Source: CAIWHR01 sp963741355
GTDB lineage: Bacteria; Pseudomonadota; Gammaproteobacteria; Burkholderiales; Casimicrobiaceae
Assembly (NCBI GenBank): GCA_963741355.1
Contig: CAVUIG010000017.1
Span: forward strand, 129,115-193,114
Direction of reading: 5' to 3'
DNA length: 64,000 bases
Of the stretch, positions 37,700 to 48,101 are shown piece after piece (position 1 is the first letter of the stretch; each line of letters opens with the position of its first letter). Position numbers and translations under genes: made by a program. A model generated the notes under the pieces. It was not told where the DNA came from. It saw nothing but the letters and a program-made list of their open reading frames with translations, and made no database searches.

Positions 37700-38827
37700 G
37701 TGTCTCACGCTCCCCGCTTTCCACTGAAGATCGCGCAGATCGCGCCCCTGGCCGAAGCCGTGCCACCACGACTCTATGGGGGCACGGAACGCGTCGTCGC
37801 GCACCTGACGGATTCGCTGGTCGAGCTGGGCCACGACGTCACGCTGTTCGCGAGCGCCGACGCCCGCACGTCCGCGCGCCTGGTGCCGGTGCGCAAGCAG
37901 GCGATCCGGCTCGATCCGTCACCCCTCAAATCGGACGTCGCCGCCCACCTCGCGATGCTGTACGACGTGCGGGAGCGGGCCGACGAATTCGACGTCCTGC
38001 ACTTTCACGTCGACATCATCCATTTTCCGCTGTTCGAGCACCTCGCCGGCCGCACGCTGACCACGCTGCACGGCCGTCTCGACCTGGCCGACCTGCCGGA
38101 CGTGTACCGGCGCTGGCCGCAATTCCCGCTGGTGTCGATTTCCGGCAACCAGCGCCGGCCGCTTCCGTACGCGAACTGGCTCGCGACCGTGCAGCACGGC
38201 ATCCCGCCGGAGCTGTTCGACTATTCGCCCGCGCATCGGGGATATCTCGCCTTCCTGGGACGCATATCGCCGGAAAAGCGGCCCGATCGCGCGATCGAGG
38301 TCGCGAAGCTCGCCAGGACGCCGATCAAGCTCGCCGCGAAAGTCGACGCCGCGGACGCCGCCTACTATCGCGACGTCATCCGCCCCATGCTGGATGGCGC
38401 CGGCATCGAATACCTGGGCGAGGTCGGGGACACCGCCAAGAACGAGCTCCTGGGAGGCGCAGCGGCGCTGATCTTTCCCATCGACTGGCCCGAGCCTTTC
38501 GGGCTCGTCATGATCGAAGCCATGGCCTGCGGCACGCCGGTGATCGCGTGGAACGTGGGGTCGGTGCCCGAAGTGGTCGAGCACGGCGTCACCGGTTTCA
38601 TCGTCCGCTCGGTCGAGGAGGCAGCAGCCGCCGTCCGGCAGCTCGACACGCTCGACCGCGCGGCGATTCGTGCGACATTCGAGCGGCGCTTTTCGGTGAC
38701 GACGATGTCCAAGAATTATCTGGACCTCTACGCCCGGACCGCCCGGCGCGTGCCCGGCGCGCAGGCTGCCGCCGGCGCCCGGCTTGCCCGCCTCGCCACG
38801 GACCCCGATGGAGCGCTACGCACTTAA
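37700..38827 (+). CDS. Glycosyltransferase family 4
   Basis: GTG 37700 starts a 375-residue GT-B enzyme: LKIAQIAPLAEAVPPRLYGG with the conserved glycine pair, VLHFHVDIIHFPLFEHLAG, and in the second domain AFLGRISPEKRPDRAIEVA and PEPFGLVMIEAMACGTPVIA, the E-x7-E donor-binding motif. The family uses nucleotide sugars with retention. The stop overlaps the start of the amylo-alpha-1,6-glucosidase gene by 20 bp, so the two act together, probably in making and trimming an alpha-glucan or glycosylated compatible solute. Confidence 0.92.
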   Translation: MSHAPRFPLKIAQIAPLAEAVPPRLYGGTERVVAHLTDSLVELGHDVTLFASADARTSARLVPVRKQAIRLDPSPLKSDVAAHLAMLYDVRERADEFDVLHFHVDIIHFPLFEHLAGRTLTTLHGRLDLADLPDVYRRWPQFPLVSISGNQRRPLPYANWLATVQHGIPPELFDYSPAHRGYLAFLGRISPEKRPDRAIEVAKLARTPIKLAAKVDAADAAYYRDVIRPMLDGAGIEYLGEVGDTAKNELLGGAAALIFPIDWPEPFGLVMIEAMACGTPVIAWNVGSVPEVVEHGVTGFIVRSVEEAAAAVRQLDTLDRAAIRATFERRFSVTTMSKNYLDLYARTARRVPGAQAAAGARLARLATDPDGALRT

Positions 38828-40899
38828 GTACAACGAGGAATTCCTGGTCGCCGACGCGCTGGGAGACATCACCGGCGACAACGACGGGCTGTTCCACGAC
38901 GACACGAGGCTGCTGTCGCGCTTCCATCTGAGCGTCGGCGGCACGGCGCCCTCGCTGCTGAGCTCGGGCGTGAGCGAGGACAACGTCTTCTTTCGCGCCA
39001 ACGTCACCAATCGGCCGCTGCCCGAGCTCGGCGGCCGCAAGACTCCCGAAGGCGTGATCCATCTCGAGCGGACGCGCCTTTTGTGGGAGAGCCGCCTGTA
39101 CGAGCGGATCACGCTGACCAACTATGGCGAGACGGAGGTGCCGGCGCCGCTGCGCTTCGATTTCGCGACCGATTTCGCCGACATCTTCGAAGTGCGCGGA
39201 CACGTCCGCGCGACGCGGGGCCGGATGCTCGCCCCGCGCGTCGGGGACGACGTCGTCACCCTCGCCTACGAAGGCCTGGACGGCGTGGTGCGCGCATGCG
39301 TCGTCGCCTTCTCGCAGCGAGCCGACCGCCTCGCCGCGGACGCCGCCGAATTCACGCTGGCGTTGCCGCGCCGCGCGCAGCTCCGGCTCTATCTCGAGAT
39401 CGGAATCGAGCCTGCCGAGACACCGGACGCCAGGCGCTTCCGGCGAGCGGCCGCGCAGGCGCGAATGGCCATGCGGCGCAAGCGCAGGCGCGGCGCGGCG
39501 CTGCATTGCGCGCGAGGCCCGTTCCAGACGTGGCTGCAGAAATCGCGCGCGGACCTTGCCTTGCTCACCACCGAGCTGCCGACCGGCCCCTATCCGTACG
39601 CGGGCATCCCCTGGTTTTCCACGCCGTTCGGACGCGACGGCATCATCACCGCACTCGAGCTGCTCTGGCTCGATGCGTCCCTTGCGCGCGGCGTGCTCCA
39701 GTTCCTGGCCGAGAGCCAGGCGAAGCAATCATCGGACTTCGACGACGCGGCGCCGGGGAAGATCCTCCACGAGACGCGCCGGGGCGAGCTCGCCGCGATT
39801 CGCGAAGTGCCTTTCGCGCGCTACTACGGCGGCGTCGACACCACGCCGCTGTTCGTCATGCTGGCCGGCGCCTATGCCAGGCGAACCGGCGACCTCGCGT
39901 TCATCGACCAGCTGTGGCCCTCGCTCGATGCCGCAATGGCGTGGATCGACGGCGCGGCGGATTCGAACGGCGACGGCTTCGTCGACTACGCCCGCGCGAA
40001 CGCCATCGGCCTCATCAATCAGGGGTGGAAGGACAGCACGGACTCGATCTTTCACGAGGACGGCACGATGGCGAAGCCGCCGATCGCGCTGGTCGAGGTC
40101 CAGGGATACGTCTATGCCGCCCGGCGCGCGATGGCCTGGCTCGCGGAGCGCCGCGGCGACCTCGATCGCGCCCAGGCCCTGCGGCGGCGCGCCAAGGCGC
40201 TGCGCGCCGCGGTCGAAAAGCGGTTCTGGCTGCCGGACCTCGGCTTCTACGCGATCGCGATCGACGGCACGGGGCAACCGTGCCGCGTGCGCGCGTCGAA
40301 TCCCGGGCACCTGCTCTACACCGGGCTGCCGTCACCGCAACGGGCGAGCCGCGTCGTCGAGCAGCTCCTTTCCGCGGCGTTCAACAACGGCTGGGGCCTG
40401 CGAACGCTCGCCAGCGACCAGGCGCGCTTCAATCCGATGTCGTATCACAACGGCTCGGTCTGGCCCCACGACACCGCGATCTGCGCCGCGGGCATCGCGG
40501 CCTACGGCCATCGCAACGCGGCCGCCAAGCTTCTCAGCGAGTCGTTCGACGCCTCGATCCATTTCGAGCATGCGGCTGCCGGAGCTCTATTGCGGGTTCG
40601 TGCGAAGGACCGGCGAGCCTCCGGTCGGCTATCCCGTCGCGTGCCTGCCGCAGGCGTGGTCGTCGGGCGCCGCGTTCATGATGCTGCAGGCCTGCCTCGG
40701 CATCACGATCGACGGGCTCGCCGGCGTGCTGCGCATCGACCGTCCCGAGTTGCCGCGCGAAATGGAATACCTGTCGCTGCGCGAGCTCGCCGTCGGCGGC
40801 GCGTGCGTCAGCGTCGCATTCCAGCGCGTGGGCGATCGGGTGATGGCTGCGCCGATCGGCGTCGTGCCGCCGACCGTCGAAATCATCGTGCGCGCGTGA
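38808..40899 (+). CDS. Amylo-alpha-1,6-glucosidase (glycogen-debranching type, GDE_N plus GDE_C) with one frameshift
   Basis: ATG 38808 begins ALKYNEEFLVADALGDI and DDGLFHDDTRLLSRF-like sequence, the N-terminal GDE domain. The (alpha/alpha)6 catalytic domain follows from about 260: GIPWFSTPFGRDGIITALEL, GKILHETRRGELA, and a late SYHNGSVWPHDTAI motif. The frame gains one base near 40570, after which RLPELYCGF and the closing segment run to 40899. The rebuilt length is about 696 residues. It hydrolyses alpha-1,6 linkages in alpha-glucans. It is translationally linked to the GT4 gene. Confidence 0.9.
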
Positions 40900-40942
40900 G
40901 CGGCGAACGGGCGCTCGGCCCTGCCGCTCGAAATGCTCGCCC

Positions 40943-41278
40943 TCAGCGCCGCGCGAGCAGTGCGCCGATGAGGAATCCGATCCCGGCCGCGATGCCGATC
41001 GCCGGCCATGGATTTTCGTGCACGTAGGTATCGGTCGCCGTTGCCGCCTGCCGGCCCCTGATCGCCGCAACGCGCGACACCTCGCTCACCCGCACTTTCG
41101 CGCCCGCGAGCTTTTCGCGCACTGCCTGGCGCGCCTGTAGCAGCGCGTCGCCCGACAGATCGGTCGTCGAGCGAAGCAGCGCCTGGCCGTCGCTCACCAG
41201 GCCGCGTAAATCCCGTGCCAGTTCATCCTTCGAACGGCGCGGCGCCCTGCCGCCATTTCCGGATTCGTCATTGGTCAT
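40943..41278 (-). CDS. DUF883 family protein
   Basis: The 111-residue product has a charged N-terminus, an amphipathic helix DELARDLRGLVSDGQALLRS, then YVHENPWPAIGIAAGIGFLI with the conserved HENPW motif, and a C-terminal membrane helix ending GALLARR. This is a textbook DUF883 (ElaB/YqjD) protein, a tail-anchored inner-membrane protein of stationary phase or stress. It is a second, better-preserved relative of the gene at 37041. It lies 10 bp downstream of the DUF1328 gene on the same strand. Confidence 0.92.
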   Translation of the reverse strand: MTNDESGNGGRAPRRSKDELARDLRGLVSDGQALLRSTTDLSGDALLQARQAVREKLAGAKVRVSEVSRVAAIRGRQAATATDTYVHENPWPAIGIAAGIGFLIGALLARR

Positions 41279-41288
41279 GGTCTCACCC

Positions 41289-41456
41289 TCAAAGATTCCT
41301 GCTCACCAATCCCCACACAAGGCTGCAGGCGAAGAGCATCAGGAAGATGAAGAACAGGAATTTCGCAATGCCGGCGGCTCCGGCCACCACGCCGCTGAAC
41401 CCGAAGATCGCCGCGACAACGGCGATGACGAGGTACATCGCAGCGTAGTACAGCAT
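41289..41456 (-). CDS. DUF1328 small membrane protein
   Basis: ATG 41456 starts MLYYAAMYLVIAVVAAIFGF and the product continues with VVAGAAGIAKFLFFIFLML, two hydrophobic helices in 55 residues, the DUF1328 (YtjA) pattern. The family is stress-associated and of unknown function. It is co-directional with the DUF883 gene, 10 bp apart, and probably in the same operon. Confidence 0.9.
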   Translation of the reverse strand: MLYYAAMYLVIAVVAAIFGFSGVVAGAAGIAKFLFFIFLMLFACSLVWGLVSRNL

Positions 41457-41747
41457 GCTTGCCTGCCTCCGCACCGACGCGGCGGTCGCGCCGCGATAGG
41501 GATTCATTAGCAGCGCGCGTGCCAGCTGGCCGCCGCGCATAAGTCCCGGACACGCCTCGACAATTCGGCTCCCTGTCCAGGGAAGGGGCGCGCCCGGCCG
41601 CCCGCAAATTGCATCGGGATGGAAAATACTACACATGCGCACGACGAGGCCGCGAACCCGAGGGTGCGCGAGTGTCAGTGCAACGCGTGCGGCGGCGGGA
41701 CAGCCACGTCCATGCCGGGCCGGCAGCCCGCGGGCTACATCGATACG

Positions 41748-42482
41748 CTAGACCTTGGCGAAGTTCTCCACCGCGAATTGCCAATCGATCAATTTGTCGA
41801 TGACGGCGTTCACATGGTCGACGCGGCGGTTCTGGTAATCGAGGTAGTACGCGTGCTCCCAGACATCGATCGCGAGGAGCGGCGCCTGGCCGTCGAGAAA
41901 AGGCGCATCGGCGTTGCTCGTCTTGACCACCTTGAGCCGCCCGCCTTCGGCGACGAGCCACGCCCACCCGCTGCCGAATTGCGACACCGCGGCTTCCGAG
42001 AATTCCTTCCTGAATTTGTCGAAGCCGCCGAAGGCGCTGGCGAGCTGCTCGCCCAGCATGCCGCCCGGTTCGCCGCCTCCCAGCGGCGTCAGGCAACGCC
42101 AGTAGAACGCATGGTTCCATGCCTGCGCCGCGTTGTCGAAGATCGCCACCTTGTCCGGCTTGCCGGCGGTCGCGGCGACGATCGCCTCGAGCGGCTTGCC
42201 GGCGAATTCGGTGCCTTCCACCAGCTTGTTCAGCGTGTCGACGTAGGTCTTGTGATGCTTGCCATAGTGAAAGCTGATCGTTCGCGCCGAGATGACCGGG
42301 GCGAGCGCATCCTCGCCGTAGGGCAGCGGCGGGAGCTTCGCCGTCGCGGAGGACGGCGCCGGTGCGGCGCGCCCCGTCTCCCGGGCGGACACATCGTCCC
42401 CCAGACCGCTCGTCCAGTCGGGTGGGAGATCCTGCGCGCCGCGCGGCGCGCGATTCGTCGGGGTTTGCTGCTGAGGCTTCAT
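41748..42482 (-). CDS. Superoxide dismutase, Fe/Mn family, with N-terminal extension
   Basis: This is a 244-residue protein. After about 45 low-complexity residues rich in Pro, Gln, Ala and Ser, the SOD fold starts at LPPLPYGEDALAPVISARTI. Metal ligands are visible in SFHYGKHHKTYVDTLN, NHAFYWRCLTP and AIDVWEHAYYLDYQNRR. The enzyme converts superoxide to peroxide and oxygen. The extension is not a clear signal peptide (no hydrophobic core), so the location is probably cytoplasmic. Metal preference cannot be told. A 49-residue gene lies upstream on the same strand. Confidence 0.93.
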   Translation of the reverse strand: MKPQQQTPTNRAPRGAQDLPPDWTSGLGDDVSARETGRAAPAPSSATAKLPPLPYGEDALAPVISARTISFHYGKHHKTYVDTLNKLVEGTEFAGKPLEAIVAATAGKPDKVAIFDNAAQAWNHAFYWRCLTPLGGGEPGGMLGEQLASAFGGFDKFRKEFSEAAVSQFGSGWAWLVAEGGRLKVVKTSNADAPFLDGQAPLLAIDVWEHAYYLDYQNRRVDHVNAVIDKLIDWQFAVENFAKV

Positions 42483-42516
42483 TGATCGATCTCCTTCATA
42501 TTGCATTCAACGCCGG

Positions 42517-42666
42517 CTAATGATGCTTGAAATACTGGACTTCGCGCTCGTGCTGCTTGGCGGCCGCCAGCGTCTCGAACGTTCCCAGGTTGCGGCGCCG
42601 CCCGGTCTTCGCGTCGCGCTTCACCGAATAGAGGCGGTATTCGCCGGATTTGAGTTTTCGGATCAT
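42517..42666 (-). CDS. Small conserved protein, 49 residues
   Basis: ATG 42666 starts MIRKLKSGEYRLYSVKRDAK, then TGRRRNLGTFETLAAAKQHE and REVQYFKHH. The pattern (GEYRLYS, NLGTF, AAAKQHE) recurs in many small proteobacterial proteins found next to stress genes; no function is known. A GGAGGTCAACG ribosome site precedes it. It is 34 bp upstream of the superoxide dismutase gene. Confidence 0.75.
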   Translation of the reverse strand: MIRKLKSGEYRLYSVKRDAKTGRRRNLGTFETLAAAKQHEREVQYFKHH

Positions 42667-43041
42667 CGTTGACCTCCACGCCGGGCAAATTGGTGCGGCA
42701 TGCCAAGCCGTGCCGCAAACCCGGCCGACGAGCGTATCACATGCAACACCCGTGCCGGTTGAATGCAGCCACGTGATCCCGCGAGGCGGGACGACCGCAT
42801 GTCCGGCTCGACCGCGGCCAAGGACGGCCTCGCGCCGGTAATTGTTTCCGATCGCGTTGTAAAAGACGCCGGCGCGGTCGCGACGCATGCGCATCCGGTG
42901 GCGCGCGAGCGTCTTGACTTGCGGTGCTCCGAGCCGCTCCGAGCTGCGCCGAGTGCACGCGCCCGCCATGCTCGATGCGCCGCACTGCGGCATGGAACAT
43001 GCATACCGATCGAGTGGCATTCAACGAGGAGGAGACGAGCC
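42667..43041. other. Intergenic region between divergent small genes
   Basis: I see no credible coding sequence in this 375-bp gap. The only notable element is a strong ribosome site AACGAGGAGGAGACGAGCC just before the next gene. Confidence 0.4.
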
Positions 43042-43281
43042 ATGCCCCGATGCGAAGTGTGTGGCAACGATTACGACAAGGCGTTCACGATCACGGAAAG
43101 GAACGGCAAGCTCCACACGTTCGACAGCTTCGAATGCGCGATCCTGATCCTCGCCCCGACGTGCGCGCACTGCGGGTGCCGGATCATCGGCCACGGGCTC
43201 GAGGACGACGGCGTGTTCTACTGCTGCGCCCATTGCGCGAAGACCGCGGGCATCGTCGAATTGCGCGATCGGGCGGCCTGA
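43042..43281 (+). CDS. Small zinc-ribbon/metallothionein-like protein
   Basis: The 79-residue product starts MPRCEVCGNDYDKAFTITER and contains nine Cys and several His: CEVC near 4-7, FECAIL, CAHCGC with HG following, and FYCCAHCAK. Paired C-x2-C motifs indicate at least one structural zinc or a metallothionein-like cluster. Similar short proteins occur widely in proteobacteria without a known role. ATG 43042 follows the strong ribosome site GAGGAGGAGACG. Confidence 0.8.
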   Translation: MPRCEVCGNDYDKAFTITERNGKLHTFDSFECAILILAPTCAHCGCRIIGHGLEDDGVFYCCAHCAKTAGIVELRDRAA

Positions 43282-43483
43282 TCGACGCGACGCTCGCGCG
43301 GAACCGAGGCGTCGGCTCATCGACATCGTCGCGATGGCCGTCGGAAATGCATCGGAGCTTGCGGCAACGCTGAGGTCGCGCGCGGCCCGCCACGGAGTTC
43401 CTTCCTTCGATCGTGACTGAGCGCATGCGCGATCGCTCATCCGATACGCGCGCTAGTCCCATGCTCTGACGCGAGGCGCCGGA

Positions 43484-44873
43484 ATGAACATGGCAACCAT
43501 GAGGGCCGATGCGCTGGTCCTGTTCGGCGCGACCGGCGACCTGATGCAGCGGAAGATCTATCCGGCGCTGCAGGCGCTCGCCCGGCGCGGCGAGCTGTCC
43601 GTGCCCGTCATCGGCGTTGCGCGCGGCGGATGGAGCCTCGAGCGGCTGCGCGCGCGGATTCGCGAGAGTCTCGCGCGCCACGGCGGCGTCGACCGGCGCG
43701 CCTTCGCGGCGCTCGCGCGTCAGCTGCGCTTCGTCGAGCGGCGACTACCGCGATCCGGCGACGTTCGATCGCCTGTGCGCGACGCTCGACGGCGCGCGCT
43801 GCCCGCTCTGCTATCTCGCGATTCCGCCCGGCATGTTCGCGACCGTCGTGCAGGGTCTCGGAACGACGCCGTGCGCCCGCGGCCGGCTGGTCGTCGAAAA
43901 GCCGTTCGGCCGCGATCTCGCGTCGGCGCAGGCGCTCTCGCGCATCATCCACGAGGTGTTCGACGAGGCCTCCGTATTCCGCATCGACCATTTTCTCGGC
44001 AAGGAAGCGGTCCAGAACCTGATGTATTTCCGCTTCGCGAATGCGTTTCTCGAGCCGCTGTGGAATCGCGCGTTCGTTTCCGGCGTGCAGATCACGATGG
44101 CCGAGAAATTCGGCGTCGAGGGCCGCGGCGCGTTCTACGAGGAGGTGGGCGCGATCCGCGACGTCGTGCAGAACCACATGCTGCAGGTCGTCGCCAATCT
44201 CGCGATGGAGCCGCCGGTCGGCAACGGGCATCAGGCGCTGCGCGACGAACGGGTCAAGGTGCTGCGCGCGATTCGCCCGCTGACGCGGCGATCGCTGGTG
44301 CGCGGCCAATACGCCGGCTACCGGCGCGAGCCCGGCGTCGATCCGCGCTCGCGGGTCGAGACGTTCGCGGCGATGCGCCTCGCCATCGACTCGTGGCGCT
44401 GGCAGGGCGTGCCGTTCCAGATCCGCGTCGGCAAGCGCCTTCCCTTGACCGCGACCGAAGTCCGCGTCGCGCTGCGCCGCCCGCCGCAGGCGGTGTTCGA
44501 CCGCGCGCCCGTGCCGCCGGCGAACTATCTGCGCTTTCGCCTCGGCCCCGAACGCATGGCGATCGCGCTCGGCGCGCGCGTCAAGAAGCCCGGTCCGGCG
44601 ATGGTCGGCTCCAGCGTCGAGCTCTTCGTCTGCGACACGCAAGGCGACGAGATGCAGGCCTACGAACGCCTGCTCGGCGACGCGCTGCGCGGCGACGCGA
44701 CGCTCTTCACGCGCCAGGATGCGGTCGAGGCCGCATGGCGCATCGTCGATCCCGTCCTCGCCGACACGTCGCCCGTGCACGTCTACCGCGGCGGGACCTG
44801 GGGACCGCCGGAAGCCGAGGCGATCGCCGCCGACAGCGACGGATGGCACAACCCTCGCCCGTCGCAGCAGTGA
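43484..44873 (+). CDS. zwf: Glucose-6-phosphate 1-dehydrogenase (one frameshift)
   Basis: ATG 43484 (or 43502) leads to LVLFGATGDLMQRKIYPALQ, the NADP-binding GATGDL motif. One base is gained near 43745 (RFV to SGDYRDP), after which the frame is open to 44873. It includes EKPFGRDLASA, the active-site RIDHFLGKEAVQNL, and MAEKFGVEGRGAFYEEVGAI. The rebuilt length of about 462 residues is normal. It feeds the oxidative pentose phosphate or Entner-Doudoroff route and makes NADPH. The phosphoketolase gene follows eight bases later, pointing to a shared carbon-flow role. Confidence 0.93.
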
Positions 44874-44880
44874 AGGCGGC

Positions 44881-47392
44881 ATGATGGCGACCGTTGCCTT
44901 CCGGCTCCGCACGACGAGGACTCCGATGACACCGCAGCGTCCTCTCGCACCGCGCTCCGCGTCCCGTTCCGCATCGCCGCGCCGGCCGCGCGCAGCACCG
45001 CTCACCGCCGATGCGCTCGCGAAGATCGACGCCTACTGGCGCGCGGCCAACTACCTGTCGGTCGGCCAGATCTACCTCTACGACAATCCGCTGCTCAAGG
45101 TGCCGCTCACGCTCGAGCACATCAAGCCGCGCCTGCTCGGCCACTGGGGGACGACGCCGGGGCTCAATTTCATCTACGCGCACCTGAACCGCGCGATCGT
45201 CGCGCACGATCTCTCGGTGCTCTTCGTGACCGGTCCCGGTCACGGCGGTCCGGCGCTGGTCGCCAACACGTAGCTCGAAGGCACGTACAGCGAGCTCTAT
45301 CCCGACGTGACGCAGCGACGAGGCCGGCATGCGCCGGCTGTTCCGGCAGTTCTCGTTTCCCGGCGGCGTGCCGAGCCACGTCGCGGCGGAAACGCCCGGG
45401 TCGATCCACGAAGGCGGCGAGCTCGGCTACTCGCTCGCGCATGCGTACGGCGCGGCCTTCGACAATCCCGGCCTGCTCGTCGCCTGCGTGATCGGCGACG
45501 GCGAAGCCGAGACCGGGCCGCTCGCCGCGAGCTGGCAGTCGAACAAGTTCCTGAATCCGGAGCGCGACGGCGCGGTGCTGCCGATCCTGCACCTGAACGG
45601 CTACAAGATCGCGGGCCCGACGGTGCTGGCGCGCATCCCGCGCGCGCGAGCTCGAGGCGTACCTCGACGGCGTCGGGCACGCGCCCTATTTCGTCGAAGG
45701 CGACGATCCGATGACGATGCACCGGACGATGGCGGCGACGCTCGATCGCGTGCTGGCGGACATCCGCGCGATCCAGCACGAGCGCGCGTGCCCGCGGATT
45801 TCGCGCGCGTCCGCGCTGGCCGATGATCGTGCTCGTCACGCCGAAAGGCTGGACCGGGCCGAAGCGCGTCGACGGCAAGAAGGTGGAAGGCACGTTTCGC
45901 GCGCACCAGGTGCCGCTCGGCGAGATGCACGAGCATCCCGAGCACGTCGCGCTGCTCGAGCGCTGGATGAAGAGCTACCGGCCGCGCGAGCTCTTCGACG
46001 ACGAAGGGCGGCTGCGGCCCGAGCTCGCCGCGCTCGCGCCGACGGGCGATCGGCGCATGGGCGCCAACCCGCAGGCGAACGGCGGGCAACTGCTCGTCGA
46101 CCTGCGGCTGCCCGACTACCGCGACTATGCGGTCGCCGTTCCCCGCCCCGGGGCGGTCGACGCCGAGGCGACGCGCGTGCAGGGCGCCTTCATCCGCGAC
46201 GTGCTGAAGAGCAACGCGCGGGCCCGCAATTTCCGCGTCTTCAGCCCGGACGAGATGACGTCGAACCGCTGGAACGCGCGTGTTCGACGTCACCGACCGC
46301 TGCTCGGTCGCCGAGATCCTGCGTGACGACGACCACGTCGTCGCCCGACGGGCGCGCGATGGAGGTGCTGTCGGAGCACATGTGCGAGGGCTGGCTCGAA
46401 GGCTATCTGCTCACCGGCCGCCACGGGTTCTTCTCGTGCTACGAGGCGTTCATCCACATCATCGACTCGATGTTCAACCAGCACGCGAAGTGGCTCAAGG
46501 TGTCGCGCGAGATCCCGTGGCGGCGGCCGATCGCCTCGCTCAACATCCTGCTGTCCTCGCACGTATGGCGCCAGGACCACAACGGCTTCTCGCACCAGGA
46601 CCCGGGCTTCATCGACCACGTCGTCAACAAGAAGGCCGAGATCGATCCGCGTGTACCTGCCGCCGGACGCGAACACGCTGCTGCACGTGACCGATACCTG
46701 CCTGCGCAGCCGTCATCTCGTCAACGTGATCGTCGCGGGCAAGCAGCCGGCGCCGCAATGGCTTTCGGTCGACGCCGCGGTCCGCCATTGCGACGGCGGG
46801 CATCGGCGTCTGGGACTGGGCGTCGTCCGGCGCGCCCGCGGACCCCGACGTCGTGATGGCCTGCTGCGGCGACGTGCCGACGCTGGAGACGCTGGCGGCG
46901 GTGTCGCTGCTGCGCGAGCACCTGCCCGAGCTCCGGGTTCGCGTCGTGAACGTCGTCGACCTGATGAAGCTGCAGCCTGCCACCGAGCATCCGAACGGGC
47001 TCTCCGACGCGGCGTTCGACGCGCTGTTCACGCGCGACCGGCCGGTCATCTTCGCGTTCCACGGCTATCCGTGGCTCATCCACCGCCTCACCTACCGGCG
47101 CACGAACCACGACAACCTGCACGTCCGCGGCTACAAGGAGGAAGGCACGACGACCACGCCCTTCGACATGACGGTGCTGAACGACCTCGACCGCTTCGAC
47201 CTCGTCATCGACGTGATCGACCGGCGCAAGGCCGGACGACCCGCGAGGCAGCGGCGGTGAAGGTGGCGATGCAGGACGCGCTGCGGCGGCACACGCGCTA
47301 CATCGAGGAGCACGGCGAGGACATGCCCGAGATCCGCGATTGGCGATGGCCGGGGCCCTCCGCGGCCCGGCCGCGAACTTCGCGTGCGCTAG
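44881..47392 (+). pseudogene. xfp: Phosphoketolase (xylulose-5-P/fructose-6-P), frame-broken with an in-frame TAG
   Basis: ATG 44881 (alternative 44926) leads to YWRAANYLSVGQIYLYDNPL, HWGTTPGLNFIYAHLNRAI and TGPGHGGPALVANT. A TAG at 45271-45273 then replaces the expected aromatic residue before LEGTYSE. At least seven frame changes follow, each equal to one extra base (near 45318, 45640, 45800, 46275, 46335, 46640 and 46795). Segments recognised across them include CVIGDGEAETGPLAASWQSN, MFNQHAKWLKVSREIPWR and HGEDMPEIRDW. The enzyme cleaves sugar phosphates to acetyl phosphate using thiamine pyrophosphate. The real 3' end is uncertain within about 40 bp. Confidence 0.85.
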
Positions 47393-47886
47393 CCGCGGGC
47401 CCGCCACAGCGAGCGCAGCAGCGCCTTCACGTCGCCGAACTCGCTCGACTTGTCGAAGAAATGATCCGCACCCCGGTCGCGGCACGCCGCCTCGAACTCG
47501 GGGAAGGCGTAGTTGGTCAGCACGATGATCGTCGGCGGAGGCTCTGGCCAGCGCTTGCGCAGCGACTCGATGACGCCGATGCCGCTCCCTTCCTTGAGGT
47601 GGAGGTCGACGATGACGGCGTCCGGCGGATCGTCGTGAAGATCACGCATCGCGCCGGATTCGGTGTCGGCGAACCCGGACATCTCGATTTCGCCCGGCTC
47701 GGCCAGGAAGTCGGAGAGGCGATCGCGGAAGGTCGGCGCGTCCTCCACCAGGTACACGCGGACCGGTCGCGCCTGCGAACCGTCGCTGCCGTCTCCGGAA
47801 TGCGGCACGGCGCCACGGGGCTCGCGCGGCGGACCGGAGTCGCTCGTCGACGCAATTCTCGATCGCATGAAGCACACGCTCCGCAT
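47389..47886 (-). CDS. Single-domain response regulator (receiver only)
   Basis: The receiver starts near VRVYLVEDAPTFRDRLSDFL (acidic E-D pair) with DAVIVDLHLKEGSGIG carrying the phospho-acceptor Asp, IIVLTNYAF with the conserved Thr, and FFDKSSEF with the conserved Lys. No DNA-binding or output domain follows before the stop. The N-terminal start is unsure: ATG 47886 gives 165 residues, but about 40 of them look non-conserved. It is divergent from a CHASE3 histidine kinase and may be its phosphorelay partner. Its end overlaps the convergent phosphoketolase. Confidence 0.78.
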   Translation of the reverse strand: MRSVCFMRSRIASTSDSGPPREPRGAVPHSGDGSDGSQARPVRVYLVEDAPTFRDRLSDFLAEPGEIEMSGFADTESGAMRDLHDDPPDAVIVDLHLKEGSGIGVIESLRKRWPEPPPTIIVLTNYAFPEFEAACRDRGADHFFDKSSEFGDVKALLRSLWRARG

Positions 47887-48101
47887 CCGCGCTCTGCGTT
47901 GGGTCTCGCTCGAACGCGCACCGGCGGACCATGACGGGAGAGGTTTTCGAATGATGATCCAGGACTGCGGCGGAACGCAATGCAGAAGAAGCCATTCGCG
48001 GTGGATGGAGTCCGCATTGTTGTTTCGGCACGCGGCGATTGCCTATACTGAGACCGATCGGCAGCGATTCGATAGCGTGTAGGGGAAACCGCCATCGCGT
48101 C

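Noticed and set aside
44881..47392. Programmed +1 frameshifting as an explanation of the serial frame changes
   Set aside because: Seven shifts in one enzyme, in varied sequence contexts and together with a stop codon, do not fit any known recoding signal; sequence error is simpler.
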